Assembly (NCBI RefSeq): GCF_000373905.1 | Contig: NZ_KB892705.1 | Coordinates: forward strand, 1,240,001-1,304,000 | Reading direction: 5' to 3' | DNA: 64,000 nt | From: Mycobacterium sp. 155 | GTDB taxonomy: Bacteria > Actinomycetota > Actinomycetes > Mycobacteriales > Mycobacteriaceae | In this document: positions 19,402 through 31,573 of the stretch, piece after piece | How the letters are laid out: the number at the start of each line of letters is the position of its first letter | Numbering within the stretch: position 1 is the stretch's first letter | Notes under the pieces: generated by a model | Told to the model about the DNA's origin: nothing | Seen by the model: the letters and a program-made list of their open reading frames with translations, nothing else | Database searches by the model: none | Program-made: the position numbers and the translations under genes

Positions 19402-19445
19402 GCTTCCGAGCGACCTGACTCGACCCCTGACAACCTAGGAGCGCC

Positions 19446-19841
19446 GTGAGCGAGATCCCAGCCGAGCTGTACTACACATCTGAGCACGAGTGGGTGCAGC
19501 GCACCGGTGATGACGTGGTACGCGTGGGTATCACCGACTATGCCCAGTCGGCTTTGGGTGACGTGGTGTTCGTTCAACTGCCGGATGTCGGCACCGACCT
19601 GACCGCAGGTGACTCGTTCGGTGAGGTGGAATCGACCAAGTCGGTATCGGACCTGTATGCGCCGGTGACCGCGAAAGTCATTGCCGTCAACGGTGATCTG
19701 GAAGCCAATCCGCAGCTGGTCAACTCCGATCCGTACGGTGAGGGTTGGCTCGTGGACCTCCAGCTGGAGTCTGGTGTGCTCGGCGACGCGCTGACCGGCC
19801 TGCTCGACGCCGACGGCTACCGCGCGGTCGCGTCGGAGTAA
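19446..19841 (+). CDS. gcvH: Glycine cleavage system H protein
   Basis: A 131-residue lipoyl carrier, the normal family length. The lipoylation lysine is Lys65 in VESTKSVSDLYAP. It carries the aminomethyl group from glycine decarboxylase (gcvB, 3.3 kb downstream here) to the T protein (not in this window). Further signatures are EWVQRTGDDVVRVGITDYAQSALGD and NPYGEGWL-like NSDPYGEGWLVDL. GTG start at 19446 in GCGCCGTGAGC with GGAG upstream. Orthologue of Rv1826. It lies in a conserved run with garA, two MerR genes and gcvB, which links glycine catabolism with GarA control of central metabolism. Confidence 0.97.
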   Translation: MSEIPAELYYTSEHEWVQRTGDDVVRVGITDYAQSALGDVVFVQLPDVGTDLTAGDSFGEVESTKSVSDLYAPVTAKVIAVNGDLEANPQLVNSDPYGEGWLVDLQLESGVLGDALTGLLDADGYRAVASE

Positions 19842-20018
19842 CGAGTTGTTAGGGTTTGCATCGACCTGTTCGGCCGTACGTAACGCGCAGATTTCCACCA
19901 CATCGGATCCGGCGTTGGTGGACACAACAAGGCCCATTGCGCGGTACGGTCGACGTGACACCGACGACGGCTGGGGGCCCCGCCGGGCAACGCCACAGCA
20001 GCCAGTGAGGAGCAGCGG

Positions 20019-20501
20019 GTGACGGACAAGGACAGCAATCTGGGGGCTGACCAGACGTCTGACGAAGTTACGGTGGAGACGACATCCGTCTTCCGCGCGG
20101 ACTTCCTCAACGAACTGGATGCCCCCGCTGCGAAGAGCGCCGAAGGCACCGTCTCCGGGGTTGAGGGCCTTCCCTCCGGTTCGGCTTTACTCGTCGTCAA
20201 ACGCGGCCCAAATGCGGGCTCGCGTTTCCTCCTCGACCAGCCGACCACCTCGGCCGGGCGGCATCCGGACAGCGACATCTTCCTCGATGACGTGACCGTG
20301 AGCCGTCGCCATGCCGAGTTCCGGTTGGAGGGTGCCGAGTTCCAGGTCGTCGACGTCGGCAGCCTCAATGGCACCTACGTCAACCGCGAACCGGTCGACT
20401 CTGCCGTGCTCGCCAATGGCGACGAGGTGCAGATCGGCAAGTTCCGCCTGGTGTTCCTGACCGGCCCCAGGTCCGACGACGACAGTGGCTTGACCAGCTA
20501 G
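20019..20501 (+). CDS. garA: FHA-domain metabolic regulator GarA
   Basis: A 160-residue protein with a C-terminal forkhead-associated domain (GRHPDSDIFLDDVTVSRRHAEF, then NGTYVNREPV) and an N-terminal phosphorylation motif VETTSVFR. Counting from the GTG at 20019 places the paired threonines at 21 and 22, exactly where PknG and PknB act on M. tuberculosis GarA (Rv1827). Known role: unphosphorylated GarA binds and inhibits 2-oxoglutarate dehydrogenase and glutamate dehydrogenase and stimulates glutamate synthase; phosphorylation causes self-binding and shuts this off. Preceded by a 177-bp intergenic region. Confidence 0.97.
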   Translation: MTDKDSNLGADQTSDEVTVETTSVFRADFLNELDAPAAKSAEGTVSGVEGLPSGSALLVVKRGPNAGSRFLLDQPTTSAGRHPDSDIFLDDVTVSRRHAEFRLEGAEFQVVDVGSLNGTYVNREPVDSAVLANGDEVQIGKFRLVFLTGPRSDDDSGLTS

Positions 20502-20535
20502 CTGATGAGTGCTCGCGGACACAGCCGAAGAGCCG

Positions 20536-21270
20536 ATGACTCAGCCTGACCGCCCAGCACTTGCCGGGATGTCGATTGGTGCTGTCCTCGACCTGCTCCG
20601 CGGTGACTTTCCCGACGTGACGATCTCGAAGATCCGGTTCCTGGAAGCCGAGGGGTTGGTCACGCCGGAGCGCACAGCGTCGGGATATCGGCGGTTCACC
20701 GCGTATGACTGTGCGCGGCTGCGGTTCATCCTGACGGCGCAACGGGACCAGTACCTGCCGCTGAAGGTGATCAAGGCGCAACTGGACGCCCAGCCCGACG
20801 GCGAGCTGCCCCAGAGTGGATCCGGTTATGCCGTACCGCGTTTGGTGGCAGTGGAACCGGCTGACGGTGCAGCAGCAGTGTCGGCCGTGGCGCCGACTCA
20901 GGTGCGGTTGTCGCGCGAGGACGTGTTGGTTCGTTCAGGTGTCGAGGACGAGCTCTTGGGCGCATTGGTCAAGAACGGTGTGATCACCACCGGCCCGGGC
21001 GGGTTTTTCGACGAGCATTCTGTGGTGATCGCGCAGTGTGCCGGCGCGCTTGCCGATTACGGCGTGGAGCCCCGCCATCTGCGCGCGTTCCGGTCGGCTG
21101 CCGACCGGCAATCCGACCTGATCGCCCAGATTGCCGGACCAATGGTCAAGGCCGGCAAGGCCGGGGCCCGCGACCGGGCCGACGATCTGGCCAGGGAGGT
21201 GGCCGCGCTGGCGATCACCTTGCACACGTCGTTGATCAAGTCGGCGGTGCGAGACGTTCTCGACCGCTGA
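20536..21270 (+). CDS. MerR-family transcriptional regulator (Rv1828-like)
   Basis: A 244-residue MerR-type regulator. The DNA-binding domain is [27 protein letters not shown] at about residues 28-54, followed by [27 protein letters not shown]. The ATG at 20536 gives the start [15 protein letters not shown] that matches Rv1828; the GTG at 20509 adds nine residues with no family match. The C-terminal half is a helical domain without metal-binding cysteines, so the signal is not a metal. Its place between garA and the Rv1829 gene is conserved; targets are not evident from sequence. Confidence 0.9.
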   Translation: MTQPDRPALAGMSIGAVLDLLRGDFPDVTISKIRFLEAEGLVTPERTASGYRRFTAYDCARLRFILTAQRDQYLPLKVIKAQLDAQPDGELPQSGSGYAVPRLVAVEPADGAAAVSAVAPTQVRLSREDVLVRSGVEDELLGALVKNGVITTGPGGFFDEHSVVIAQCAGALADYGVEPRHLRAFRSAADRQSDLIAQIAGPMVKAGKAGARDRADDLAREVAALAITLHTSLIKSAVRDVLDR

Positions 21271-21379
21271 GGATTAGACTCGTATTTGACAGCTATTTCG
21301 TTGAGGTGTGCCTCCGACGAATCAGCAACAGACGGATATAAGCGACGGAGCAGCACAGCGGTGCGGAGGGCAGGCACAG

Positions 21380-21874
21380 ATGGCTGAGGTTCGGGTAGTT
21401 GGCATTCGCGTGGAACAGCCGCAGAACCAGCCTGTGCTGCTGCTCCGCGAGTCCAACGGCGACCGCTACCTGCCGATCTGGATCGGGCAGTCGGAGGCCG
21501 CCGCCATCGTGCTGGAACAGCAGGGCGTCGAGCCGGCCCGACCGCTGACGCATGATCTGATCCGAGATCTCATTGCCGCACTTGGGCATTCGTTGAAAGA
21601 GGTGCGGATCGTCGACCTGCAGGAAGGCACGTTCTACGCTGATCTGATCTTCGATCGGGACATCACGGTGTCAGCCAGGCCCTCTGATTCGGTGGCCATC
21701 GCGCTGCGGGTCGGGGTGCCGATCTACGTGGAAGAGGCGGTGCTGGCCGAGGCCGGGCTGCTGATCCCGGACGAGAACGACGAGGACGCCGCCGGCACCG
21801 TCCGCGAGGACGAGGTGGAGAAGTTCAAAGAGTTCCTCGATAGCGTGTCGCCCGACGATTTCAAGGCAACATGA
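21380..21874 (+). CDS. Bifunctional nuclease family (DUF151) protein
   Basis: A 164-residue protein, orthologue of Rv1829. The family core is plain: PVLLLRESNGDRYLPIWIGQSEAAAI, then REVRIVDLQEGTFYADLIF-like sequence and SARPSDSVAIALRVGVPIYV. The ATG at 21380 is the start that fits the family (MAEVRVVGIRVEQ); the longer frame to 21308 is upstream sequence. DUF151 members have reported nuclease activity in plants and Thermotoga has a solved structure; the mycobacterial role is not known. The acidic tail (ENDEDAAGTVREDEVEKFKEFL) is common in actinobacteria. Confidence 0.9.
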   Translation: MAEVRVVGIRVEQPQNQPVLLLRESNGDRYLPIWIGQSEAAAIVLEQQGVEPARPLTHDLIRDLIAALGHSLKEVRIVDLQEGTFYADLIFDRDITVSARPSDSVAIALRVGVPIYVEEAVLAEAGLLIPDENDEDAAGTVREDEVEKFKEFLDSVSPDDFKAT

Positions 21875-22113
21875 CCGTCAGCCACGTCAGGGCACCGAGG
21901 TCACGGATGCGTCTCAACTGACCTGATGGGTGTCGACACGCGGTGTGGGTGTCATCCAAGTCCGTTTTGGGCGGCCATACTTTGAGGGCGACGAGCACTG
22001 AGGGCTCGGCGGGAAGCGTATGCTCGACACATTCGGGCTCGCGGTAAACCCGCAGCGGTGCAGGTCACGGCGGCGGTGAGGGTAGGCGGGTTCGATCGGC
22101 GAGAGGATTCACA

Positions 22114-22734
22114 GTGGGTGACACGCCACGGCAGGGAGAGTTGGATCTCACCACCGGAAGCGAGGTCGATGCGCCTGTTCGGCCGGTTGCCGAGCCTGTT
22201 CAGGGCGGGTTGTTCCCCGACGACTCTGTGCCGGACGAACTGGTCGGTTACCGCGGTCCGAGTGCCTGCCAGATCGCAGGTATCACCTACCGGCAGTTGG
22301 ACTACTGGGCCCGCACATCGCTGGTGGTGCCTTCGATTCGCGGCGCGGCCGGTTCCGGGAGCCAGCGGCTGTACTCGTTCAAGGACATCCTTGTCCTCAA
22401 GATCGTCAAGCGATTGCTCGATACCGGCATCTCGTTACACAACATCCGCGTGGCCGTGGATCATCTGCGCCAGCGCGGCGTCCAGGATCTGGCCAACATC
22501 ACGCTGTTCTCCGACGGCACCACGGTTTACGAGTGCACCTCGGCCGAGGAGGTGGTCGACCTGCTGCAGGGCGGCCAAGGGGTGTTCGGTATCGCCGTAT
22601 CGGGTGCCATGCGCGAACTGACCGGCGCCATCGCGGACTTCCCGGGAGAGCGGGCCGACGGCGGTGAGTCGATCGCCGCCCCGGAGGACGAACTGGCTTC
22701 CCGGCGCAAGAGCCGCGACCGCAAGATCGGTTGA
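22114..22734 (+). CDS. MerR-family regulator (Rv1830/ResR/McdR-like)
   Basis: A 206-residue regulator with a MerR wing-helix domain starting at about residue 48 ([25 protein letters not shown], then [29 protein letters not shown]). GTG start at 22114. It is orthologous to Rv1830, reported to affect cell growth and division and recovery from antibiotics (ResR/McdR). The protein is preceded by a 239-bp intergenic region with its own likely promoter, so it is probably not simply in an operon with the DUF151 gene. Effector unknown. Confidence 0.9.
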   Translation: MGDTPRQGELDLTTGSEVDAPVRPVAEPVQGGLFPDDSVPDELVGYRGPSACQIAGITYRQLDYWARTSLVVPSIRGAAGSGSQRLYSFKDILVLKIVKRLLDTGISLHNIRVAVDHLRQRGVQDLANITLFSDGTTVYECTSAEEVVDLLQGGQGVFGIAVSGAMRELTGAIADFPGERADGGESIAAPEDELASRRKSRDRKIG

Positions 22735-22820
22735 GTCGCTCGATTTCGCCGGCAACGGCGGTGCAGCGCCCGTTCGCGGTGGTCGCTGCCGGTCGGTAGA
22801 ATCGACCGCGCATCGCCCTT

Positions 22821-23010
22821 GTGCGGGAGAGTTCCGTGGTTGCCAGCCACGGACGCCGAAGGAGCAACACCTCTCCGTCAACCTCTCAGGCACCCAGGAC
22901 CGCACAGGCCCCGATGCCTCTGGAAAGTGGTGCTCCCCGCGAGTGCCCGCCCATGGGGAAAGATGCCGGCCGATAGCCGGTGTCGAATCTCTCAGGCGCC
23001 CGGGACCGGG
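22821..23010 (+). promoter_or_regulatory. Tandem (two-aptamer) glycine riboswitch of gcvB
   Basis: Two consecutive glycine aptamers. Aptamer 1 (22821-22905) is closed by GTGCGG/CCGCAC and contains the conserved GGGAGAGTTC, CGCCGAAGGAGCAA and CCTCTCAGGCACCCAGGAC blocks. Aptamer 2 (from about 22911 to 23010) has CTCTGGAAAGTGG, CGCCCATGGGGAAA and AATCTCTCAGGCGCCCGGGACCGG. It lies upstream of the gcvB start with a further 96-bp segment that contains GC-rich hairpins (expression platform). Known class: activates glycine-cleavage genes when glycine is plentiful. Confidence 0.93.
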
Positions 23011-23106
23011 TTGACGACAGAGGGAGAGGGAGTGCAGCTCGTCGTCTGCGGACGGGGCTGCCGTCTCGACCTGCCGCGGCGGCGCGGCGCAACCAGGGAG
23101 CCTTGA

Positions 23107-26010
<2,904 letters not shown>

Positions 26011-26013
26011 CGG

Positions 26014-26577
26014 CTACCGCGCCGTAGTGCGCTGCCAGTCGACGGTGTTGCCGCGGCCGACGTAGCTGAGTTGGATGCTGGTGTCGGTGATCTCCAGCGG
26101 CAAGTAGACCAGGTCGAGATTGCCGGTGTCGGCAATCCAGTGCAGCCACAGCACACAGGAATTCGGTGCCGAGGACGGCTTGCTGCTCTTGGCCGGCGTG
26201 GTGTCCCATGGCGTGAACTGCCAGGTGCCGAACTCCTTCTGACTGCCGGAATCCGATTCCAACGACCCGTGCTGGGACAGCGTAGTGACGGTCGGGTCAC
26301 CCACCTCCTGCCAGGAACCGATGAACTGCTCGACCTTGAATTCCGAACCAGGACACTGCTCATCGGGAGACACCTCGGGCCGCACGGTGGTGGTGGCGAC
26401 AGCTGTCGCGTCAGGTTCGGACTGCACCACCACCGTGCGGGGCGCCGTCGGCACCACCTCGGTGGTCGCGGAGACTGCCGGTTCCGACTGCGGTGACGTC
26501 GACGAGGCGCATGCGGCGATGCCGGCGGCGAGGCCTGGAACAGCGCACAACACAGCAAGTTTCGAATAGATGCTCAT
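26014..26577 (-). CDS. Putative lipoprotein of unknown function
   Basis: A 187-residue product convergent with gcvB (3-bp gap). From the ATG at 26577 it begins MSIYSKLAVLCAV and reaches a lipobox at GIAAC (cysteine near residue 22), so a membrane-anchored lipoprotein is predicted. A Thr/Pro/Val-rich linker is followed by a C-terminal domain with Trp-rich stretches (GSWQEVGD, FGTWQFTPWD, LWLHWIAD) and two cysteines (EQCPG and NSCVLW). I do not recognise the family by name. Confidence 0.75.
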   Translation of the reverse strand: MSIYSKLAVLCAVPGLAAGIAACASSTSPQSEPAVSATTEVVPTAPRTVVVQSEPDATAVATTTVRPEVSPDEQCPGSEFKVEQFIGSWQEVGDPTVTTLSQHGSLESDSGSQKEFGTWQFTPWDTTPAKSSKPSSAPNSCVLWLHWIADTGNLDLVYLPLEITDTSIQLSYVGRGNTVDWQRTTAR

Positions 26578-26627
26578 ACCCCCGGTCAATCGTCGCTAGC
26601 GAGAGTCGCGATGCACTTTTTCGCGGG

Positions 26628-28646
26628 TCAGCTCAGCATGGTGGCCACAGCGGCGACCAGTTCAGGGGAAGCCGAATCGGTCAGATGTTGATATTTGCCA
26701 CCGGTGGTCCGGGCGACAGCTTCCCAGGTGGCTCGGTCGGTGTCGCCACCGAAGTCGATCACGTTGACTGCAACCGGGTGGGCCGGGTCGAATGCGCCGC
26801 GGATGTAGTCCTGCAGGCCCTGCCCGCCGAGACTCTGGTCGGTGTGCGGGCCCGTGGTGATCACCAGGATCGAATTATCCTTGCCATCAAGGAAGTTCGA
26901 TGTCGCATTGGTGTAGATCAGGCGCAGCGTCGTGAACGAGACCGCACCGCCACCCGATGCCGTCTGCTCGTCGAGAGTCGAGCTGAGTGCCTGCGAGCGC
27001 GGCTCGCCACCAACCTGATCGGACAACGGGCCCCTCGACACCGCGGACCGCCCCTCGGCGCCGTCGAACGTCCACAGCCCGACTTCGGAGGTCGACGGAA
27101 GTGCATTGAGCCGGGAGTCAAGGGCCGCAGCCACATTCGCCAGCCGGGATTTACCGCCCTCCTGGGTGGGCATCGACTGGTCCAGCATGATCGTCACCGC
27201 CTGGCTCTTCGACGGCGTGGCCATCGAGTTGGCGAGTGTGACGCGCATCGTGTCGTCTCCGACCGACAGCGGTGCGTTCACCGGTGCGAACTGGGTCACG
27301 TCACTCGACGGTGCCGTGGCGCCTTCGGCGCGGAAACCGGCTTTGGCGAACTCGTCGAGCTGTTCGGGTTTACGCATGAAACGGGCGAATTCGCTGGCGG
27401 CGGTGACTTGTTCCTGCGACAACCAGTCGCCGTCCAGCAGCACGGTGGGGTAGTCGGCCAGCGCGGTAGGGCCGGGAGGTAGCCAACCGGCGAGATCGCT
27501 CTTGGCGTCGCTAAGCGATGCGGCACGCTGGAACAGTTGTTGCTCGGTGGTGGCCACCGCGTGCACCGGCGCACTGGCCGGGTCCGAAGCATTGAGCAGC
27601 GCGTCGAATGCCGTTCCCAACTCGCCGTTGTCGAGTTTCGGTTGTCCGCCGATGAGTGTGTTTACGGCGTCGAGACCGGCGCTCGCAGGTGACCCCGACG
27701 GTGCCGCCGCGGCGGCCACCGCCTCACCGGCCAGGTATGCGGTGTCACCGTTATTGCGCGTGGGCAGGGCCAGTTTCAGCGGGCCCCAGCCGTTCAGTTT
27801 CAGGTCGGCCAGGGCGGTCGGATTGCTCTGCAGGTCCGGCAGCGTCGACCAGTTCTGCTGTGCCAGTGCATCTTTGAGCTGTGGCGGCACTGCGAGCAGT
27901 ACGGGTGAGGTGACCAGGGAGCGGCTGTCACTGACGGTTTTGGCGCCCGCGGTGGCCTCCAGTCGCGCTTCGGACACACCGCTCGCCGGGATCCACAGCG
28001 CCGGCCGATCACCGAGATCGCCGGGCCACGCATTGGCGAAACCGTTGAGCACCTGGTCGGATTCGGCAGATTTCACCTGCACCTTGACACAGTGATCACC
28101 GATCGGGTTCGCCGAGTCGTTGTACTTGCCGGCCAGTGTCTGGACGGTCGGCGAGATGGTGGGATCGGCGATGACAGCCACCGCGAGGTCGCCGTCTACG
28201 CAGCGCGCCGCGGCGGCTTCCTTGCGGCTGGACAGCGCATCGCCGAAGAAGCGCCACAGGATGACCACGGCGACCACCGCGACGATACCGACGAGCGCCA
28301 CGATCACCCCGACACTGACACCGCGCCTTCCGGTTGTGACGGCGCGGTGGCTGCCTGTCCATTCCCCACCGTCCCAGTCGCCACCGTGTTGGCGGCCACC
28401 TGGCTGACGCGGGCCGACCGCGCTGAACTGTGCTGTCGGCGCGCCACGATCGACGTAGTCCTCGTCGTAGTCCTCGTAGCCAGTGTCGTCGTGCTCGGAA
28501 TCCTCGTCCGGATCCTCGTAGTCGTCCGACTCGTGACCAGGATCGTCGTGATCATCCGGGTCGTGGCCGGCCGAGTCATACCGACCCGACTGGTGCTCGG
28601 GTTCGTCGGCCGAGTCGTCGGGGCCGGGAATGCTGTGTCTGCCCAT
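26628..28646 (-). CDS. Membrane-anchored protein with substrate-binding-like and vWA domains
   Basis: A 672-residue protein resembling Rv1836c. The first 90 residues are cytoplasmic and strongly acidic (rich in Asp-Asp-Tyr runs). A single helix (VSVGVIVALVGIVAVVAVVILW, about residues 109-130) anchors it. The outer part contains a periplasmic-binding-protein-like domain (about 150-430), then a C-terminal von Willebrand factor A domain. The metal-site motif reads DQSMPTQ instead of D-x-S-x-S, so ion binding may be weakened. Known relatives are unstudied. It precedes glcB in the mycobacterial order but is separated by a 58-bp gap and could have its own promoter. Confidence 0.85.
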   Translation of the reverse strand: MGRHSIPGPDDSADEPEHQSGRYDSAGHDPDDHDDPGHESDDYEDPDEDSEHDDTGYEDYDEDYVDRGAPTAQFSAVGPRQPGGRQHGGDWDGGEWTGSHRAVTTGRRGVSVGVIVALVGIVAVVAVVILWRFFGDALSSRKEAAAARCVDGDLAVAVIADPTISPTVQTLAGKYNDSANPIGDHCVKVQVKSAESDQVLNGFANAWPGDLGDRPALWIPASGVSEARLEATAGAKTVSDSRSLVTSPVLLAVPPQLKDALAQQNWSTLPDLQSNPTALADLKLNGWGPLKLALPTRNNGDTAYLAGEAVAAAAAPSGSPASAGLDAVNTLIGGQPKLDNGELGTAFDALLNASDPASAPVHAVATTEQQLFQRAASLSDAKSDLAGWLPPGPTALADYPTVLLDGDWLSQEQVTAASEFARFMRKPEQLDEFAKAGFRAEGATAPSSDVTQFAPVNAPLSVGDDTMRVTLANSMATPSKSQAVTIMLDQSMPTQEGGKSRLANVAAALDSRLNALPSTSEVGLWTFDGAEGRSAVSRGPLSDQVGGEPRSQALSSTLDEQTASGGGAVSFTTLRLIYTNATSNFLDGKDNSILVITTGPHTDQSLGGQGLQDYIRGAFDPAHPVAVNVIDFGGDTDRATWEAVARTTGGKYQHLTDSASPELVAAVATMLS

Positions 28647-28704
28647 TCCTAACCCCTGTACTCGTCGCGTCGACCCAACGTCCGGTTCCGCCGCCGAAGT
28701 CTAG

Positions 28705-30939
28705 TCACTGCGCAGCGGTACTAGCTTTGAGCTCGCGGCGGCGGCGGTGCAGGATCGGTTCGGTGTAACCGTTGGGTTGCGCCGCGCCCGACAGGATCAG
28801 CTCCTGGGCGGCCTGGAATGCGATGCTGGCGTCCGGATCCGTCGCCATCGGCAGGTAGTCGGGATCGCCCGCGTTCTGCTCGTCGACCACTGCTGCCATC
28901 CGGCGCAGGCTGGTTTTGACGTCGTCGGGGGTGATCACGCCATGGCGCAGCCAATTGGCCAGCAGCTGGCTGGAAATCCGCAGGGTGGCCCGGTCCTCCA
29001 TGAGGGCGACGTTGTGGATGTCAGGCACCTTCGAGCAACCGACACCGGCGTCGATCCAGCGGACCACATAGCCGAGGATCGACTGACAGTTGTTGTCGAC
29101 CTCCTCGTGGATCTCCGTGGACGACCAGGTCAGCGATGAGTCGGCCAGCGGTATGGTCAGCAGGTCATCGATCGATGCGCGCTCGCGGCCGGCCAGTGCC
29201 TTCTGCACCTCGAACACATCGACGGCGTGGTAGTGCATAGCGTGCAGCGTCGCGGCGGTCGGCGACGGCACCCACGCGGTGGTCGCGCCGGCCTGCGGCT
29301 GGCCTATCTTCTGCTCGACCATGTCGGCCATCAGCTCGGTCATGGCCCACATGCCCTTGCCGATCTGCGCTTTGCCCGACAATCCGGCGGCAAGGCCCAC
29401 GTCGACGTTGTTGTCTTCGTAGGCCTTGATCCACGGCTGCGACTTCATCGCACCCTTGCGGATCATCGGGCCGGCCTCCATCGAGGTGTGGATCTCGTCG
29501 CCGGTGCGATCGAGGAAGCCGGTGTTGATGAACACCACCCGGTCGGCAGCCGCCTTGATACACGCCTTGAGATTCACCGTGGTGCGGCGCTCCTCGTCCA
29601 TGATGCCGACTTTGAGCGTGGCCTCGGGCAGACCCAGCACGTCTTCGACCCGGCTGAACAGCTCGCACGTGAACGCGACCTCGTCGGGGCCGTGCATCTT
29701 GGGCTTCACGATGTAGACCGAGCCGGTGCGGCTGTTCTGCAGCGGTCCATTGACAACTGGGCCGTCACCGTCCGCCTTCAATCCGTGCATGGCGATCAGG
29801 CCGGTGAACAGCGCGTCCTGGATACCCTCGAACACTTCGGCGCCTTCGGCGCCGTCATTGTCGAAGACGATGGCGTCGTTGGTCATCAGGTGCCCGACGT
29901 TGCGGACGAACAGCAGGCTGCGACCGGGCAGGGTCAACTCGCCCTCGCCGTCCGGGGTGGTGAACGTGCGGTCCTCGTTGAGGATCCGCGTGAACGTCTT
30001 GCGGCCCTCCGGAGTCGATTTAGTGACCTCTTCGGTCAGGTCGCCCTTGTTCAGGCCAAGCCAGTTGCGATAACCGAGCACCTTGTCGTCGGCGTCGACG
30101 GCGGCCACGGAGTCCTCGAAGTCCATGATCGTGGTGATCGCGGATTCCAGCACGACGTCCTTGATGCCGGCGGCGTCAGCGGCGCCCACGGGGGAGTCGG
30201 GGTCGATGAGGATCTCGATGTGCAGCCCGTGGTGCTTCAGCAGTACAGACCACTGGTGCTCGCCGAGCTTGCCCGTGTAGCCGACGAACTCCTCGGGTGT
30301 TGCGAGCCCGGCCGACAGGCCGTCGCCGTATTCGACCAGCAGCTGGCCCTCGTCGATCTTGAGCCCGGTGGCGTCGCTCCACGAGCCGGCGGCCAGCGGC
30401 ACCACTTCATCGAGGAACGTGCGCGCGTAGGCGATCACCTTGTCGCCGCGGATCCGGTTGTAACCGGATCCCTTCTCGGCGCCATCGGTCTCAGGGATGA
30501 CGTCGGTGCCGTAGAGCGCGTCATACAGCGAGCCCCAGCGGGCGTTGGCGGCGTTGAGCGCAAACCGCGCATTGAGGATCGGCACCACCAGCTGCGGGCC
30601 CGCGGTGGTGGTGATTTCGTCGTCCACTCCGGTGGTGGTGATGCTGAAATCAGCAGGCTCCGATTGCAGATAGCCGATATCGATAAGGAACTGCTTGTAG
30701 GCCTGTACCTCGAAGGGCTCGATGACGTGGGCGCGGTGGTACTTGTCGATCTGCGCCTGCAGACCGTCACGACGGGCCAGCAGCTGTTCGTTCTTCGGAG
30801 TGAGGTCGGCGACCACCTTGTCCACACCTGACCAGAAGGCGTCCGGATCAACACCGGTGCCGGGCAACGCCTCATTGGTGATGAAGTCGTGTAGCACCTT
30901 GGCGACCCGTAGGTTGCCCACCTTCACGCGATCGGTCAT
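28705..30939 (-). CDS. glcB: Malate synthase G
   Basis: A 744-residue enzyme that condenses glyoxylate and acetyl-CoA to malate, the second step of the glyoxylate shunt; orthologue of Rv1837c. Family blocks include [53 protein letters not shown] and [22 protein letters not shown]. The length is typical of isoform G. ATG at 30939. Glycine catabolism through glyoxylate and this enzyme are metabolically connected, fitting the neighbouring gcv genes, but no shared regulatory site is visible. Confidence 0.98.
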   Translation of the reverse strand: MTDRVKVGNLRVAKVLHDFITNEALPGTGVDPDAFWSGVDKVVADLTPKNEQLLARRDGLQAQIDKYHRAHVIEPFEVQAYKQFLIDIGYLQSEPADFSITTTGVDDEITTTAGPQLVVPILNARFALNAANARWGSLYDALYGTDVIPETDGAEKGSGYNRIRGDKVIAYARTFLDEVVPLAAGSWSDATGLKIDEGQLLVEYGDGLSAGLATPEEFVGYTGKLGEHQWSVLLKHHGLHIEILIDPDSPVGAADAAGIKDVVLESAITTIMDFEDSVAAVDADDKVLGYRNWLGLNKGDLTEEVTKSTPEGRKTFTRILNEDRTFTTPDGEGELTLPGRSLLFVRNVGHLMTNDAIVFDNDGAEGAEVFEGIQDALFTGLIAMHGLKADGDGPVVNGPLQNSRTGSVYIVKPKMHGPDEVAFTCELFSRVEDVLGLPEATLKVGIMDEERRTTVNLKACIKAAADRVVFINTGFLDRTGDEIHTSMEAGPMIRKGAMKSQPWIKAYEDNNVDVGLAAGLSGKAQIGKGMWAMTELMADMVEQKIGQPQAGATTAWVPSPTAATLHAMHYHAVDVFEVQKALAGRERASIDDLLTIPLADSSLTWSSTEIHEEVDNNCQSILGYVVRWIDAGVGCSKVPDIHNVALMEDRATLRISSQLLANWLRHGVITPDDVKTSLRRMAAVVDEQNAGDPDYLPMATDPDASIAFQAAQELILSGAAQPNGYTEPILHRRRRELKASTAAQ

Positions 30940-31065
30940 CAGTTCTCAGTCCTTGTCCCGGGATAGCGGCAATCTATCCATCGTAACGGTCAGTATCTGC
31001 GGTGATGACGGGCGCGGCGCCGCCCGGGGGCTCATCGCGCGCCGGTCTCCCTTGGTTTGGGACGG

Positions 31066-31533
31066 CTACTGGGCGACGGGCTGAATGGACGACATGACGC
31101 AGGCAGGGCTGGGCGCCTCGCCTTGCCAGTAATGGACTACCAGGGTGTTTGCCGGCAACGACACGGCCAGATCGTTCAGGGAGCGGGGCGCGAAGGCCTG
31201 GCTTTTTGCGTGGCCGTACCAGTTCGGGTCATCGGGTGCGATCGGGACCTTCGCCTGATCAAGGGTGTCGTCCCACTGTTTGATGACGGCCGGTGGGTTG
31301 TCCCCGAAGCCCTCCGATCTCTGGTAGGCATCCAGCGGACCGGTCAGCGTTATCGGTGCGCCACCGCCGACCGGGGAGCCGGTGATGGTGCCATCCGTGC
31401 TGTCCGCTGTCACCGAGACCAGCCTGACGGTGGCAGGCGCGCATCCCGGAGCGGAGTGAGCCGGGGCGATGCCGACAGTGCCGGCCGTACCCAGCAACAG
31501 CGCCGTCACTGCGGTCACGGTCGTTGTGCGCAT
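31066..31533 (-). CDS. Small secreted protein of unknown function
   Basis: A 155-residue product. From the ATG at 31533 (MRTTTVTAVTALLLGTAGT) a signal peptide is obvious with cleavage near AHSAPG; a longer reading to 31581 is unlikely. Mature part has two cysteines at the ends (GCAP and PACVMS) and a Trp-Tyr segment (DPNWYGHAKSQAF). It lies 32 bp from the next gene's stop in the same direction, so it could be the tail of that operon. No family recognised. Confidence 0.65.
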   Translation of the reverse strand: MRTTTVTAVTALLLGTAGTVGIAPAHSAPGCAPATVRLVSVTADSTDGTITGSPVGGGAPITLTGPLDAYQRSEGFGDNPPAVIKQWDDTLDQAKVPIAPDDPNWYGHAKSQAFAPRSLNDLAVSLPANTLVVHYWQGEAPSPACVMSSIQPVAQ

Positions 31534-31573
31534 CGGTGCCCTCCCTGACTCGAGGTGAGCGGCGAATCTGCGC

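Noticed and set aside
29227..30831. 534-codon open frame antisense to glcB
   Set aside because: Opposite strand of malate synthase; no recognisable domain.
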